Shown here in pieces: positions 1 to 11,285 of a DNA stretch of 64,000 nt. Source of the DNA: Zerene cesonia (lineage: Eukaryota; Arthropoda; Insecta; Lepidoptera; Pieridae); assembly GCF_012273895.1 (NCBI RefSeq), contig NC_052119.1:7139990-7203989 (forward strand), in the 5' to 3' direction. Below the pieces are notes generated by a model, which saw nothing but the letters and a program-made list of their open reading frames with translations, was not told the origin of the DNA and did no database searches. The first letter of the stretch is position 1. Each line of letters starts with the position of its first letter. The position numbers and the translations under genes were made by a program.

Positions 1-852
1 TCTTTCTTTGTTTTAAAACTGGTTTATTTTATAGTGACTCATAAAATATTTCTACTACTTCTTTTAATATCCCTTATTCCATAGCAATAACACTATAATT
101 ATATTTTCAGATACGAAAATAATTAGTTGGTGATATATATTACATTTTAGAAGGATTTTTATTTCTTCTATATAATAACTCAATGCTAAAATTTTCTTTT
201 TACAAGAAAATAATTTTAAGAAATTGTAAAATACAATCAACACTATCAAAGGTGCATACTTTACGTCATACTAATCCGTTTATTCATTATAAAAAGGTTC
301 TCCCAGCCTGATGGCGTTATCTCCCAAATTGCTCTTAAAGCGTGATACTATTTGTAAACGACTGATCAAGGTACCACGTTAAAGGCATTTAAAGATAGTG
401 AGAGCAAAATATTTCCACCGATAACAAGTACGGAACAGGTTGCATGCTGGTCGTAAAGGAAGGGCCCAAACAGAGAGGCTTTGTGCTAAAAACGTCGACC
501 TCTTATCTTTGATGGGTTAACCATAGACTTAGTAAGGTGAGAGCTTGTCTTTGAAATTGTTTGATCTGAATAAAATTGTATAACTGTTAGCTAAGGTGTT
601 CTATCTTTTAATATATTTCAATGTTCAACGCGAGGTATTATTAGGGTGTGTATACTAATATATGTTAATTCGAAATTTTGATTTTCAGTTTTTATTTATG
701 AATCTTAAATACAACTGTACATATCCATAGGTACTGCAATATTCAAAGAATAGTGGTTTTGGCGTCCATATAATGTTTTTTCTTCTATACAAACGAAAAA
801 AGCTCAATCAGTATAATAATTGCAATAGTATATTTTATTTTCATATAGAGTA
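1..852. other. Unassigned AT-rich sequence
   Basis: No gene or recognised repeat is visible. The stretch from about 300 to 560 is clearly less AT-rich than its surroundings. It contains a good splice-donor-like string, AAG|GTGAG, at 534-541, but I see no matching acceptor plus open frame that would make an exon. Confidence 0.5.
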
Positions 853-1016
853 CTAGCTGGTCGACCGCTTGTGGAGCATGTATAGCCTATGTCACTCAGT
901 GAAGTTGCAGCTAACAAATGGTGAAATAATTTTTGAAATCGGCCCAGCAGTTTTGTAGTGGAAACGTAACAACTTACAAATATACAAAAATTTCCTGTTA
1001 ATAATAGTAGATAGAT
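853..1016 (-). mobile_element. Non-autonomous Helitron remnant, family D
   Basis: Read on the minus strand, the element ends in CTAG (853-856), the Helitron 3' terminus type. Its body carries the block GGGCCGATTTCAAAAATTA followed by a 'TTAGCTGCAACTTCACTGAG' block and 'GACATAGGCTATACATG'. The same order recurs at 23450-23537 and in the two halves of 42313-42652. The 5' limit is approximate and no coding capacity is present. Confidence 0.6.
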
Positions 1017-2338
1017 ATCATAATAGTATTACTGGGACACATACGAAATAGTAGGGCTATTTATTTTTTAAATGTATAATGAGATACATCATCATTGTAG
1101 TTTTTATTATATTTATATTTTATTATAGCATTTCTAGCTTATTTTTATATATCTGTTTATTTATCTTTTCTTGAGACAAATAGACATTATTTTGACAAAA
1201 CAAAAGGATTACTTAATATTATCTTTAAATTAAAAATATACGTTAATTAACCATCACTCTAATTAACCTAAACAGTAGTAATTAAGATATTAGCTACATG
1301 CTAAATAATTAATGGACTTATAATCGCCACTAATATGTATGTATGTGTCTCATTTCATAATTATAGCAGGACATGTTTAATAATTATAGTTAATGGGTTA
1401 TTTGAATGTTTATTAACAAAAACAAACCCGGGTTATTGTATAATAACATAAATTCTTCTTTGGGAAAATCTATATTAAATTGTATGTTGTGTATACCTAT
1501 TCACTAAAAATATGAGGCACTGATTTATTTACATGTAATTTAGCAATTAAATTTATTCCAGTAAGACAATACATTAACAACTTATACGAAACGAATTTTT
1601 ACATAGATATTTGCGTATGAACACAATTTCGCTTGCATAAATAAGTATTTGCAAAAGTTCGTTACATTTTTCCGTCCAAATTAAATTTCCATATTCGTGT
1701 CGTGTCTTAAGAAATGCATCTATCTCTGTATCCAGCTTCTAGCCTCGCACGAAGTCATCATTCATACGAAGAGATATCATCGTTGCGGCGTGGGCTCGCT
1801 TGTTAACAATAAAAACGTTATCCTCGCTATAGAAAATGTATCTGAAAATGTCCAGTTCATTATTGCACTCCTTTTACGATACCTTTTTTTGATGCAGTGC
1901 TTAGAGCGCATCGTTGTTTATTTGAAGAATTACGTGTGTCATTCATTCATATGATTAACAGTCATATGCTGGGGTTTTTGTTATGAGAGACTAGTTTTAA
2001 ATAAGCGAATAATAAAACTACTGAGTTTTATGACATTGTAATAAGATATACTGAATAATCAATTTGTAAACTGTTATCTTTAATTGACTAATTTAGTAAT
2101 GCTTTTTTTAACATGAATGTGCATGAAGGTTTAGAGCGTAGAGATTTTGGGTTCAATACAATTCAGGGTTTAGTACAGATCAAAAAGGTAACCAATCAAA
2201 TCGCAGGCCAAGTATAAGACGTTGTTCTTATTTGTGAAACAATAAAACATCGGATGAAAACTTTCTAACTCTAGCAGGTTTTGCTGAAGAGCAATATAGG
2301 TGTTCTTACGTCTAAAGAGATCTCTCAAATCTTATTTA
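1017..2338. other. Unassigned AT-rich sequence
   Basis: No gene is recognised. The stretch from 1680 to 1955 is less AT-rich and stays open for about 85 codons on the plus strand from a GTG codon, but the predicted peptide has no recognisable domain and no ATG start. Confidence 0.5.
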
Positions 2339-2534
2339 CTCGCTGCGCCCCGCGGTTCACCCGCGTAAGTCCGTATCACGTAGGATTATCGGCATAAAAA
2401 GTTGCCTATATGTTATTCCAGTTGTCCAGCTGTCTACGTACCAAAATTCATTGTAATCGGTTTAGTAGTTTTTGCGTGAAAGAGCAACAACACACACATC
2501 CTTACAAACTTTCGTATTTATAATATAAGTAGGA
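2339..2534 (-). mobile_element. Non-autonomous Helitron, family A
   Basis: On the minus strand it begins TCCTACTTATATTATAAATA and runs through the stereotyped blocks GTAAGGATGTGTGTG, TTTGTTGCTCTTTCACGCAA and GCCTATATG-like text to ACCGCGGGGCGCAGCGAG. The last four bases are CGAG instead of CTAG, a single change in the terminal motif. A short hairpin, CGGGTGAACCG, sits just inside the end, as expected of a Helitron 3' end. No protein is encoded, so it needs a Rep-helicase supplied elsewhere. Length and structure match the copies at 4763, 27552, 29717 and 45960. Confidence 0.85.
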
Positions 2535-2901
2535 AGGATATCAAATAAATTTAACTCAAAACTTCGAATACTCAGTACTCAGTATTTCTTAGTAGCAATA
2601 AATATACCACCACCTCCGCTGAGCCACCTCTCCCACAAAGCTGTATTTCATAATCTAAATTTTAATTGACTTTGAAAGACGCATTTCTCTAACAAAATTT
2701 GTTATTATTATAATGATAGCTGAGTTCCTGTTTTCTAACGGTAGTTTATCATCTCTAAACCAAACATCCTGACAACTGGAAAAATATTTGATGACGGAAC
2801 ATTATAAATTATATACCTACATATACATTGAAATATACCAACTTTTACAATAACCACGGCATCCTAATAAACGTAATAGAAAATTGCCTATTAATAAACA
2901 A

Positions 2902-3129
2902 TCTTACTTATATTATATACGCGACTGTAACACTGTCGGCTTGCCTCTTCTTATTGCATAAACTGCTAAATTGATTCGAATGAAAATTAGTACAGAGATA
3001 GCTTGAAACCTGAGAATGGAAAAAGGACAATTTTATTCCCGGAAAATCAATGGAAACTGCGGGGTTAAACTCCGGGACTGTTTATCTTTTCCTTTTACTA
3101 CACGGCCGAAGCCACGGGCGCAAAGCTAC
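2902..3129 (+). mobile_element. Degenerate non-autonomous Helitron, family E
   Basis: The 5' end reads TCTTACTTATATTATA, a variant of the family A start. The middle contains 'TACAGAGATAGCTTGAAACC', shared with the fragment at 50180-50322. The 3' end is GAAGCCACGGGCGCAAAG followed by CTAC (3126-3129) in place of CTAG. It lies tail to tail with the minus-strand element that ends at 3149. The family grouping is by eye. Confidence 0.6.
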
Positions 3130-3148
3130 TTGTAGTTAATATAAAATA

Positions 3149-3300
3149 ATAGCGGTCCGCCCCGGCTACGCCCTTGGTACATATATATCCTATAGCCTCG
3201 CTCAATAAATGGGCTATCTAACACTGAAAGAATTTTTCAAATCGGACCAGTAGTTCCTGAGATCAGTGCGTCTAGACCAAAAATGGTTACATGAATAATG
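3149..3300 (-). mobile_element. Non-autonomous Helitron, family D-type
   Basis: On the minus strand it carries 'CTCAGGAACTACTGGTCCGA', then 'TTGAAAAATTCTTTCAGTGT', then GTACCAAGGGCGTAGCCGGG and GCGGACCGCTAT. It therefore ends CTAT rather than CTAG. The same block order is found at 30556-30727. The 5' limit near 3300 is approximate because the head has decayed. Confidence 0.65.
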
Positions 3301-3839
3301 TAGAACTAGGCATGCCGGTTAATTATAAAAGTTAAATTATATATTAATAAATATTAAAATAAGTTTGTTTTCAAAAATAATATGTCTTTAGAGTCCCGAA
3401 TTAGATTTTAATTGAAAAATAAATGCATTGTTAACATTGAAGGATTAAATCAAATATTATTTCTAAAATTCATGAAATATTTATATAGGTACAGATCAGA
3501 TACAAAATATTTAATAGTTTTTGTTGCTGGCACCTGACCGAGACCAGTCAATCTCTTCAGACTTACTTGTACAATTATTTTAATCTTATTAAAATCGTGC
3601 TCCATTGTTGTGGATAATAGAGTGGATATGCCCTTAATTTCATTCTGTGTCATTCACTTATATCAAATGTTGTATTAAGCTTATTATTCTACTAGAAGCG
3701 AAATACAATATGTTTTTGATTTAATATGGTTTCAATTTTGAATAAAAATATAATCTATGTGAATCTCTTAAATACAAATCGCCAACAATGAATTCGTATT
3801 TGATAGTATGCCTCTTAAATATAGGAACTTTATTAATAG
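3301..3839. other. Unassigned AT-rich sequence
   Basis: I see no gene, RNA or recognised repeat between the two Helitron fragments that border this stretch. Confidence 0.5.
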
Positions 3840-3930
3840 ATTAACAAAGTCGCTTCCTGATGTCTGTCCCTATCTTTAGAACTAACCAACGAATTTTTGT
3901 AATTCAAGAGGAATCTTTACATGAACAATG
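3840..3930 (+). mobile_element. Helitron fragment, family C
   Basis: AAAGTCGCTT, a TGTCTGTCCCTATCTT block, AACGAATTTTTGTAATTCAA and GAGGAATCTTTACATGAACA follow the same order as the better preserved copies at 4418-4614 and 41753-41938. The 3' end cannot be located. Confidence 0.4.
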
Positions 3931-4417
3931 TACTATATAACAGAAAAACTCTTTGCATCCATGTGTAGCTGAGGTGGGTAGCGGGTTATATTATAAGCGA
4001 AATCATAAATTCCCCCACGCCTTCCAAACCAAGTCGTATCCATACAAAGCCATCCTTAAAAACGCAGATAAAACAGTACATAATATTCAGACACGTCGCT
4101 TGTTAGACAAACATACAGAGATCCGACCGATATCTTGGAAGCGTGGGTGCGGGGTTGTGACTAATGCTGACTGTACCAGGACAAATTAGCTGATGCTTGA
4201 ACAGATTTATGCTAACGAGAAATATTTTTTTACGTCGAGAGCGTATCTTGGATGTATTGTTCTTATTTGTATGGGATTTTAAAATGTATTCAGTTTCTAA
4301 CAGTCTTATATTATTGAATGTAGACTTATACCTTTGTGATGATGATAATGATATATGCTTTATATTAATACATAAACGTTTAGTCAGAAATTAAGCATTG
4401 ACAATGTAGTTCGCTTT
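3931..4417. other. Unassigned sequence, 78-codon open stretch
   Basis: A frame from 3953 to 4189 on the plus strand is open for 78 codons and is less AT-rich than its flanks. The peptide shows no domain I recognise. It directly follows a Helitron fragment, so it may be older repeat sequence and not an exon. Confidence 0.35.
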
Positions 4418-4614
4418 TCACTACATAGTATAGAAAGTCGCTTTCTCTGTACCTCTATGTCCCTATGAATGCTTAAATCTTTAATACTACGCAACGGATT
4501 TTGATGCGGTTTTATTTAAAAGATACAGTGATTCAAGAGGAAGGTTTATATGTATAATATCATCTATTAAACTACTACGAATTTAACGCGTGCGAAGCCT
4601 CGGGCAAATGCTAT
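4418..4614 (+). mobile_element. Non-autonomous Helitron, family C
   Basis: It starts near TCACTACATAGTATAGAAAG and contains GTCGCTTTCTCTGTACCTCT, TACGCAACGGATTTTGATGC, ATTCAAGAGGAAGGTTTATA and the tail AACGCGTGCGAAGCCTCGGG, ending CTAT (4611-4614) where the intact family has CTAG. The CGCG...CGCG hairpin just inside the 3' end is partly lost. The relative at 41753-41938 keeps the intact terminus. Confidence 0.75.
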
Positions 4615-4762
4615 TAAAGTATACACATGTAGATAATTTGTGAAACTAACTTCATAGATATTTGCCTCCTTTAGTACCTCTAATTGGATCTTTTAAAAAT
4701 ATTATAACCTTTATCATCCTTATCAAGGAATCAAATATAATAGATTTATTTAGCTACTATTA

Positions 4763-4944
4763 TCCTACTAATATTATAAATGCGAAAGTTTGTAAGGATG
4801 TGTGTGTGTTTGTTGCTCTTTCACGCAAAAACTACTGAACCAATTGCAATGAAATTTGGTACCCAGATAGCTGGACAACTGGACTAACATATAGGCTTTT
4901 TATCCCGATATTCTTACGGGGGTGAAACCGCGGGGCGCAGCTAG
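4763..4944 (+). mobile_element. Non-autonomous Helitron, family A
   Basis: It begins TCCTACTAATATTATAAATG, contains GTAAGGATGTGTGTG, TTTGTTGCTCTTTCACGCAA, ACTACTGAACCAATTGCAAT and TAGCTGGACAACTGGA, and ends ACCGCGGGGCGCAGCTAG followed by T. A TC start and CTAG end without terminal inverted repeats fit Helitrons. Compared with the copies at 27552 and 29717, a short segment before the terminal hairpin is missing ('GATACGGACTTACGC'), which shortens the stem. It has no coding capacity. Confidence 0.88.
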
Positions 4945-5507
4945 TAATCAATATTTGTGTAAAGCACATATTTAAAGTTATGTGTGCTTAATGTTGTTGA
5001 GCTTAATGATATGAGGCAGATGCATTGAAAATTTGCTAGAATTTCTCTCCTCGCCAGTAAAGGAGAACTCTTTTAAGCGATAACAAAACTATATATACTT
5101 TTTTTATAAATAACATTTAAGGCATACGCGCCTACATATCCACGGTGGCCATGAATACACAGGCCATAATAAACAAAACTTGTTTTCTATCTACACTCGT
5201 AATTGAAATCTATCAATACATTCCAATCACATATTATAACGGATTTCGTAATAGGGGGGCGGTACCGAAACCAAACGAACATGGAGTTATGAAGTTTATA
5301 AGCAAGATAAAAAATTAACTCAACAAATGGTCTTACTAATATAATTTATGTTTGATAGTTTTTTGTTTACATATAGTTTAAATGGTTTAGTCATCTTCGA
5401 GTCAAGTCGTTATAGGTTATTGATTGAATGATTTACGAGAATATTGATATAGTAATATGCGAATTCTTTTACTGTATTTATTTGAAGATATCGATATATA
5501 TATATAT
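4945..5507. other. Unassigned AT-rich sequence
   Basis: No gene is visible. The only notable local features are a G-run with GGCGGTACCG near 5255 and a short TA run near 5497. Confidence 0.5.
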
Positions 5508-5605
5508 GTTTTTTTTAAATCGACTTCAAAACATGAGGAGGTTCTCAATTCGACTGTGTGTTTGTTACTTCATAACTTTTACTGGGCGAATCATTTTTTG
5601 TAACT
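5508..5605 (+). repeat. Interspersed repeat R5, truncated copy
   Basis: The text CGACTTCAAAACATGAGGAG, GTTCTCAATTCGACTGTGTG, TTTGTTACTTCATAAC and TTTTACTGGGCGAATC matches, in order, a repeat with other copies at 11175, 28212, 30795, 40552 and 49437. It resembles a repeat common in lepidopteran genomes. I cannot place it in a transposon class from sequence alone. Confidence 0.6.
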
Positions 5606-7690
5606 AAATGTGTCTAGTTCTCAGATTTTTAAATGCTCTTTAATAGAAAAACCTACAGCAATAAAGAACACTTTGTTTTTAATACCTTATAATAATAAAA
5701 TTACTTTACAGCACCTATAAAGCTACGTCTGCACAGAACAACGTATGCTATTTCTTATCTCGAGTTAACTCGGTCAAATCCATAGCAAGCTGGTCAATAA
5801 ATCCAAATAAAAATCATCAAAAATTCAAAATCGCACTCCATTTTGATTACCTTCATTCAGTCTTTTAACGATGAAAACTTTAACATCTTAAAACGTGGTA
5901 CGTAAGTTCTTTATTATACTGACAACAATGGTTTAAACACTTGAGAATATCCATGAATGAGGCTTCAAACGATCAATTTTAAATCACTTTCACTTGTTCT
6001 TTATAAACTCTCACACGTGAACAAAAAAGTAAATTTTCAAATAGAAAAAAAAATGTAGTAAAAATGTTATAGGTACGATTTTGTGTCTGTCAATCGATCC
6101 AGAACAGAGGCAAATTATTCGATCAAAAACACACTGGCAATCAAAGCATCTGCTTAGAAATTAATATATTGGATGCTTAATTTAAACTTGCCGGGTTATT
6201 AAGTATGCTTTTATACATAAAACAATAATACGTATGTGATACGCGCGTTGAGCAAATAAAAATCATATAAAATCACGCACAATTTAAAACAATGTGTCGC
6301 ATTTAATGTTCTGTTAATTTAATAGCATAAATTAATACTTCGAAATATCTTTAAAGCACGTTTAATAACGATCAATATCCCACAATCAAGCGGAATAAAA
6401 GTAAGAGCGTAGTAAATTTTTATATACATTAACGACCACGATGGTTTCTATAAAATTTATGTTAATAGCAAATGTTGCGAATGATAAATGCAGCTTTATT
6501 TTTATTATGAATAATATCTATCTACTACAAAACTTTTTAAAAGGCAGACTTGGTTCTTGTCATAGACTATGATTATGGACATCACGTCAGACAATCGAGA
6601 AAGAGACAATTTGTGTTTTTCCAAATTCAAATTTTCCAAATGCAATTTTTCTTTTTCTGTTTTATTATCTTTACTTTACAAAAAATTACGTTGTTACACA
6701 AAAAAAACAATCTTCGTTATAAACTCATATTCCTGCTAGAACGATAATCAGCAGTGAAATTAGATGATTCAAAAGTTTCGATAACATAAACTGAAATATT
6801 TAATTTATTTCCACTTAAGTTTAGAATAAACAATTTAAAACCATCATATTTCTAGTTTCAAGAGCAAATCGGTTTAAGGTTCGCCATTAAATAATTAGAT
6901 CCAGCGCGCTATGAAGCCCTCTATCGAATGTTTGGAATTAGTTGTTAATTATTGCTGTGTGCCGCTAATCATATTGAGATTGCGTACTATTAGCTATGGT
7001 TTACAGGTAATTCAATAAGCGAATTGAATAGCTCATATATTGTACCTATAATGTAGCTTGGATTACATTTGTAACATATTAACAAAGTAATATTACAAAC
7101 GAAACATACCAAACTTTGCTGTTACATGTTAGTTCATTTTGATATTTTTTTTTATTTAAAAATCAGCAATGTTTATTAGTAAATCGAACATAAATATTAA
7201 TGAATAGTGGTGAGCTAATAATATCTTATAATTGGAGATGCAAAATATTGTATAATTGCATATTAAGACTTTTGAATCATTCTATAAAAGTCATTGATTT
7301 GAGCAAAACCAAGAGTACCTAATAAAAGTTTAGCTAATAAAAGTTTGTATAACAAAACACTCATATAAATTTTGGTGCTGTACATTCTATTCTAGACAAT
7401 GTGTGAAAGAATCGAATGGGCTAACTATTATGTTGCTTTCTTGATTCGAAATGAAATTTTATATCCAAATCGTAAAATGTGCTCAAAACGGAGAATTACT
7501 TCGATTCAAATATCATGAGAACCATCTCGATTACTAAAAAAACTCAATAAAACGCGTATCTACAGTCTGTGACGGTTGATTATTCACATGCCTCTGTTAA
7601 AGCAGATACGAGAATTTACGACACTAGCTCGGTGCATATAGGCATATGCCACACGTGTTCTGCCTTAATTCAAATAGAGGACTCTCTACT
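5606..7690. other. Unassigned AT-rich sequence
   Basis: About 2.1 kb with no recognisable gene, RNA or repeat. It contains several homopolymer A and T runs. A frame at 6550-6747 is T-rich and has no domain signature. Confidence 0.5.
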
Positions 7691-7790
7691 AGGGCTGCGA
7701 CAAACATAGTTATAGGAATATGTAACTAGCTCTTTTCCCACCACTGTTAAACAGAGGCCTATACTAAGGCACACCATTCAGCTCGATCTT
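7691..7790 (-). repeat. Possible non-LTR retrotransposon 3' remnant
   Basis: On the minus strand, ATAGGCCTCTGTTTAACAGT followed by GGTGGGAAAA resembles the 'GAGGCCTATG...CAGCAGTGGG' string found near the 3' end of many lepidopteran LINEs. No reverse transcriptase frame is left. The family cannot be assigned and the match is short. Confidence 0.3.
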
Positions 7791-7984
7791 CAGCTAGATT
7801 TACTTTCAGCAACCCTGCGTAATGTATGTCGTCACTCCACCTTCACAAACGTCACTACGCTTATGTAGCTTGTAGCTATGCTAAGACCCTAAAATGAGCA
7901 CTATTTACCTACTTCGACATGACATTTTATTAAATTGTGTAAACGACTGAGTTTGATGGACCTAGAATCCTGGTTTTAAGTAAA

Positions 7985-8114
7985 GTAGTAAGGATGTGTG
8001 TTTGTTGCTCGTTCACGCAAAAACTACTGAACCGGTTGCAATTAAATTTGATACGTTGATAGCTGGACATACGGGATACGGAATTACGTGGGTGAAACCG
8101 CGGGGCACAGTTAG
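7985..8114 (+). mobile_element. 5'-truncated family A Helitron, first of a tandem pair
   Basis: The copy opens inside the family A body at AAGGATGTGTGTTTGTTGCT, so the first 25-30 bases are missing. It continues through CACGCAAAAACTACTGAACC and ATAGCTGGACAT, then lacks most of the middle section, and ends ACCGCGGGGCACAGTTAG (8111-8114). The terminal CTAG is changed to TTAG. The next element starts immediately. Confidence 0.75.
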
Positions 8115-8178
8115 TATTATAAATGCGAAAGTTTGTAAGGATGTGTGTGTGTTTGTTGCTCTTTTGCAGCGCAGTTAG
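8115..8178 (+). mobile_element. Miniature 66-bp Helitron remnant, second of a tandem pair
   Basis: TATTATAAATGCGAAAGTTT and GTAAGGATGTGTGTGTGTTT represent the family A 5' end. After 'GTTGCTCTTTT' the sequence jumps straight to the terminal GCAGCGCAGTTAG. Everything between the 5' 50 bases and the last dozen bases is deleted. It shares the TTAG terminus of the copy just upstream, so the two tails probably have a common origin. Confidence 0.7.
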
Positions 8179-10008
8179 TAAGTTATAAGTTTAAAAATAA
8201 GTGTTACAATAAACATCATTAATAAATTCGCTTTCTGTTTTTACGGAACAGACAATATCAACAAATTTTAAAACCAATCAAATAACAAACAATTAGTATC
8301 GAAACAATGCTGTGACCTTAGCTTTGTTTATAATCGTGTGACATTGACTTTCAATTGGCAAAACCGATTATTATCTAATCGATTTATCAGAGATAATTGC
8401 TTTACAATTGCTTAATACTGACCCGAGATATTGGTTTCTTTGTTAATTATATATCGGCTTTCATTAACACACAGAACGTTTAAAACAATGTTCAATTCGA
8501 TATTGAGCAATCAAAATTATCATAACTATTAATTAATACAGTCAGTTATTAAGTTTCGACTGCAATATTTTGTTTGCTTTTATGTACATTTCTTACAATT
8601 AAAATCACTAAATCATTCTACCAAATAAAAAGCAATAACGTAGCTTCTATTAGCGTATTGCTTTTTAAAATCTAACTGGCTTCGAGACTAATTTCGCATA
8701 AAAATCTTTCTCTATCATAACATTAGTATACTACCATAGATTAAACCTCTTTGCCAGCCCTAACGGCTTAAAATTCATAAAGCCTGCTAACAAGTCCAGC
8801 CCATTGGCGATATTGATATAAATTGATTACGACTCGTCGCGACATACATTAATAAACTTCGACGCAAATACCTTATCGAGTATACATTACAACTAATAAT
8901 AACTATTAGTGTGTTCATCTGAACCGTATTGCAATGATTTATTGGCAGATTTGCTTTGTGGGAATTTAAGAGCATAATGTAGAAACAATGCTCTGTTTCG
9001 TCATAATTAGCTGCAATTAATAATTTTGTATAGAATTTACCATCCATTTAATGATTTCGTACTTAGATGTTAAACAGAATTTCATTCCTATGAATTTTTT
9101 TTTATATTTTTCCATGGGGCCGCAAATGTGCTCCTTTAAACGTTTAATAAGCCTTAAATTTTTTAAGAAAACAAGGCAGAGACATACACCACAAAAAATA
9201 GAATTGATACTTGAAATAGTAACTTCGTTTTGTGTTTGTGTTATAATTTAAAATGAATTAATTTTATTATATGTAAAACACAATTAAAAAAGTTAATATT
9301 AAAGAAAAATTAACGATGACCAATTCTTTAACTTATTGCAGTATATACAATAAATCAAGCATTATATTTCTATACAATTCATTGTTTTTATTTGAAGCTC
9401 GAATTAACAAAGCAATACGCACTGGCATCCAATTAATATTTCAATGTGTCATTCGGTACAATAAAATAGTTTCCACTAGACACGCAACTTGGCGTTTAAA
9501 CACAAACAACAAACACAGAGAGGTACTTTCACAATCCGTCAAGGGCAAGGTTAGACGGTGCTGCCCGCTCTCATCAATTTTATGTAAATAATCTTCTGGT
9601 ATTCGCGGTGCACAATAAAATATGGCAACATGATGGATTGGTGTACTATCTCAGCTTCATTTTATGCATAATAGAACGAGCGGATGTGGCTTTAAAGTAA
9701 AATAAAGGGTTTGTAAGAATGTTATGCAAATAAAGGGATTAGATTCATATTGTATTGAGACTATATTGTATTGAGAAAAAGCACAATCAACTTACATTTA
9801 AATTTAATAACACTAGAAAAATAAATCATTTCAAAAAAAAAATCGCCAATAAAACCTTGATAATACGAAAAAAAGCCAACAAGCAGAAACTGGTCCAATT
9901 TCTTAGCACAAGTATTCAAAACATATTTCAATGCACAACCGTCTAAAATGTGGATTAAATTGCATAGGTAAATCAAATTTCATAATATATTAAAAATTGC
10001 CTTTGAAA
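8179..10008. other. Unassigned AT-rich sequence
   Basis: No recognisable gene. Slightly less AT-rich patches occur around 8730-9050 and 9480-9700. Each has a short open frame (86 and 91 codons) but neither peptide shows a domain. Confidence 0.5.
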
Positions 10009-10051
10009 CGTGTTCTGAACGAAAGGCGAGTGGCCCTTCGCTCAGAGCACG
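10009..10051. other. Imperfect hairpin
   Basis: Arms CGTGTTCTGAACGAAAGGC and GGCCCTTCGCTCAGAGCACG are imperfect inverted repeats of about 20 bases, separated by a loop of a few bases. The stem is more GC-rich than its flanks. It could be a small foldback remnant or a transcribed hairpin, and nothing else here decides between these. Confidence 0.5.
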
Positions 10052-11174
10052 TTCTTAATTGTCTCTTGTGCTAACAATACTACGCAATTACATAACAATG
10101 CTACCGATATTAAAAAATCAATGATGGATGTCTAACCTGATCAATCAGTCAGTGACCTCGATTTGTTCCATTCAAATTGTTCGTACACCAATTTGACTTG
10201 TGTCAAACGATGATTGGTTGCAACTTTGGCCATGGCTAATTGCCTGAATGAATTTTGCTCGCGTGCCAATGTGGTTTACTATAAGCACGATTTCTGTGTG
10301 GATAATTGTTACGACATTCACCCCAAATATGTTATAGCGAGTTAAATTTTTTAATAATATATGGCTAAGGAAATTTACCCATATCAACAATTACTTATTT
10401 TAATACAGGCTTCCAAATTTGCAATCGAGATAAGTCTCAAGATAGTACTATCCTAAATGGTACATGTTCCTTTTATTTTTTATAAACACGGTCAATTTAA
10501 GATACATCATGGAAACACTAAAACGGAAATCTATTTATCAAAATTATAAAAGATCTTTACTGACGGTTAAATATCTCCAACTCGAATACACAAGATAAAG
10601 CGTCTTTAATCCCCTTATGCATCCCCAATTACCCAAACAAACGTTAATTTATAATCACTACCGTGTCGATCTACAGCGCCTAAATTGTCTCACCCACCTC
10701 ATGAATTATCAAGTGCACGAGTACCTAATAAGTCAAGGTCTAATCGCCCATGCTATCCATACGTCTTCGTAGCTCTAGGTACAGTTGAATAGGCAGTGTG
10801 ATTGCAACCAACACTTGCTCTTTGTTTCGTATACACGTCGTGGACCCATCGATCACTGCTGTGCCCGCGCACCAATTTGTTAGTTCACAATTTATTCTTG
10901 TACACCCTTGTCGTGTACGGAATGCCGGCAAAAAGATTTCCCGACATTGAGACATGTTTGTTATGTCAGCTATTTCGCTTATTTTAATAGTGTTTAGTTA
11001 GTGCTGGATATTTTTGGATGTAAGATGTATATAGCAAGAAATGAGTATAGAAGGAGTATTTTAAAACTCATGTTTATTAGACAAGAGGTTTAAACTGTAC
11101 TTCTTCAAAGATAAAATCACTGTTTTCAACGAAAACTAAGCCTTAAAATAGTCAGAAATTGACCAAATTTAAAT
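10052..11174. other. Unassigned sequence with a less AT-rich patch
   Basis: The stretch 10670-10960 is noticeably richer in G and C than its neighbourhood and has open frames on both strands (71 and 61 codons). Neither peptide is recognisable, so the patch could be a conserved non-coding block or an old repeat. Confidence 0.4.
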
Positions 11175-11285
11175 GAGTCCATACAAAATGCAGGTTCCAA
11201 TAAACAAAAACCATCACCATAATTGGTTCACTCAGTCGAAAGTTCTAAGGTAACAAACATAAATAAAAATCAAATTAACTATTTT
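11175..11285 (-). repeat. Interspersed repeat R5, minus copy
   Basis: On the minus strand the order is TGTTTGTTACCTTAGAACTT, TCGACTGAGTGAACCAATTA, then GGAACCTGCATTTTGTATGG. This is the central and distal part of the R5 repeat seen at 49437-49608. The proximal GACTTCAAAA head is not clear here. Confidence 0.6.
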
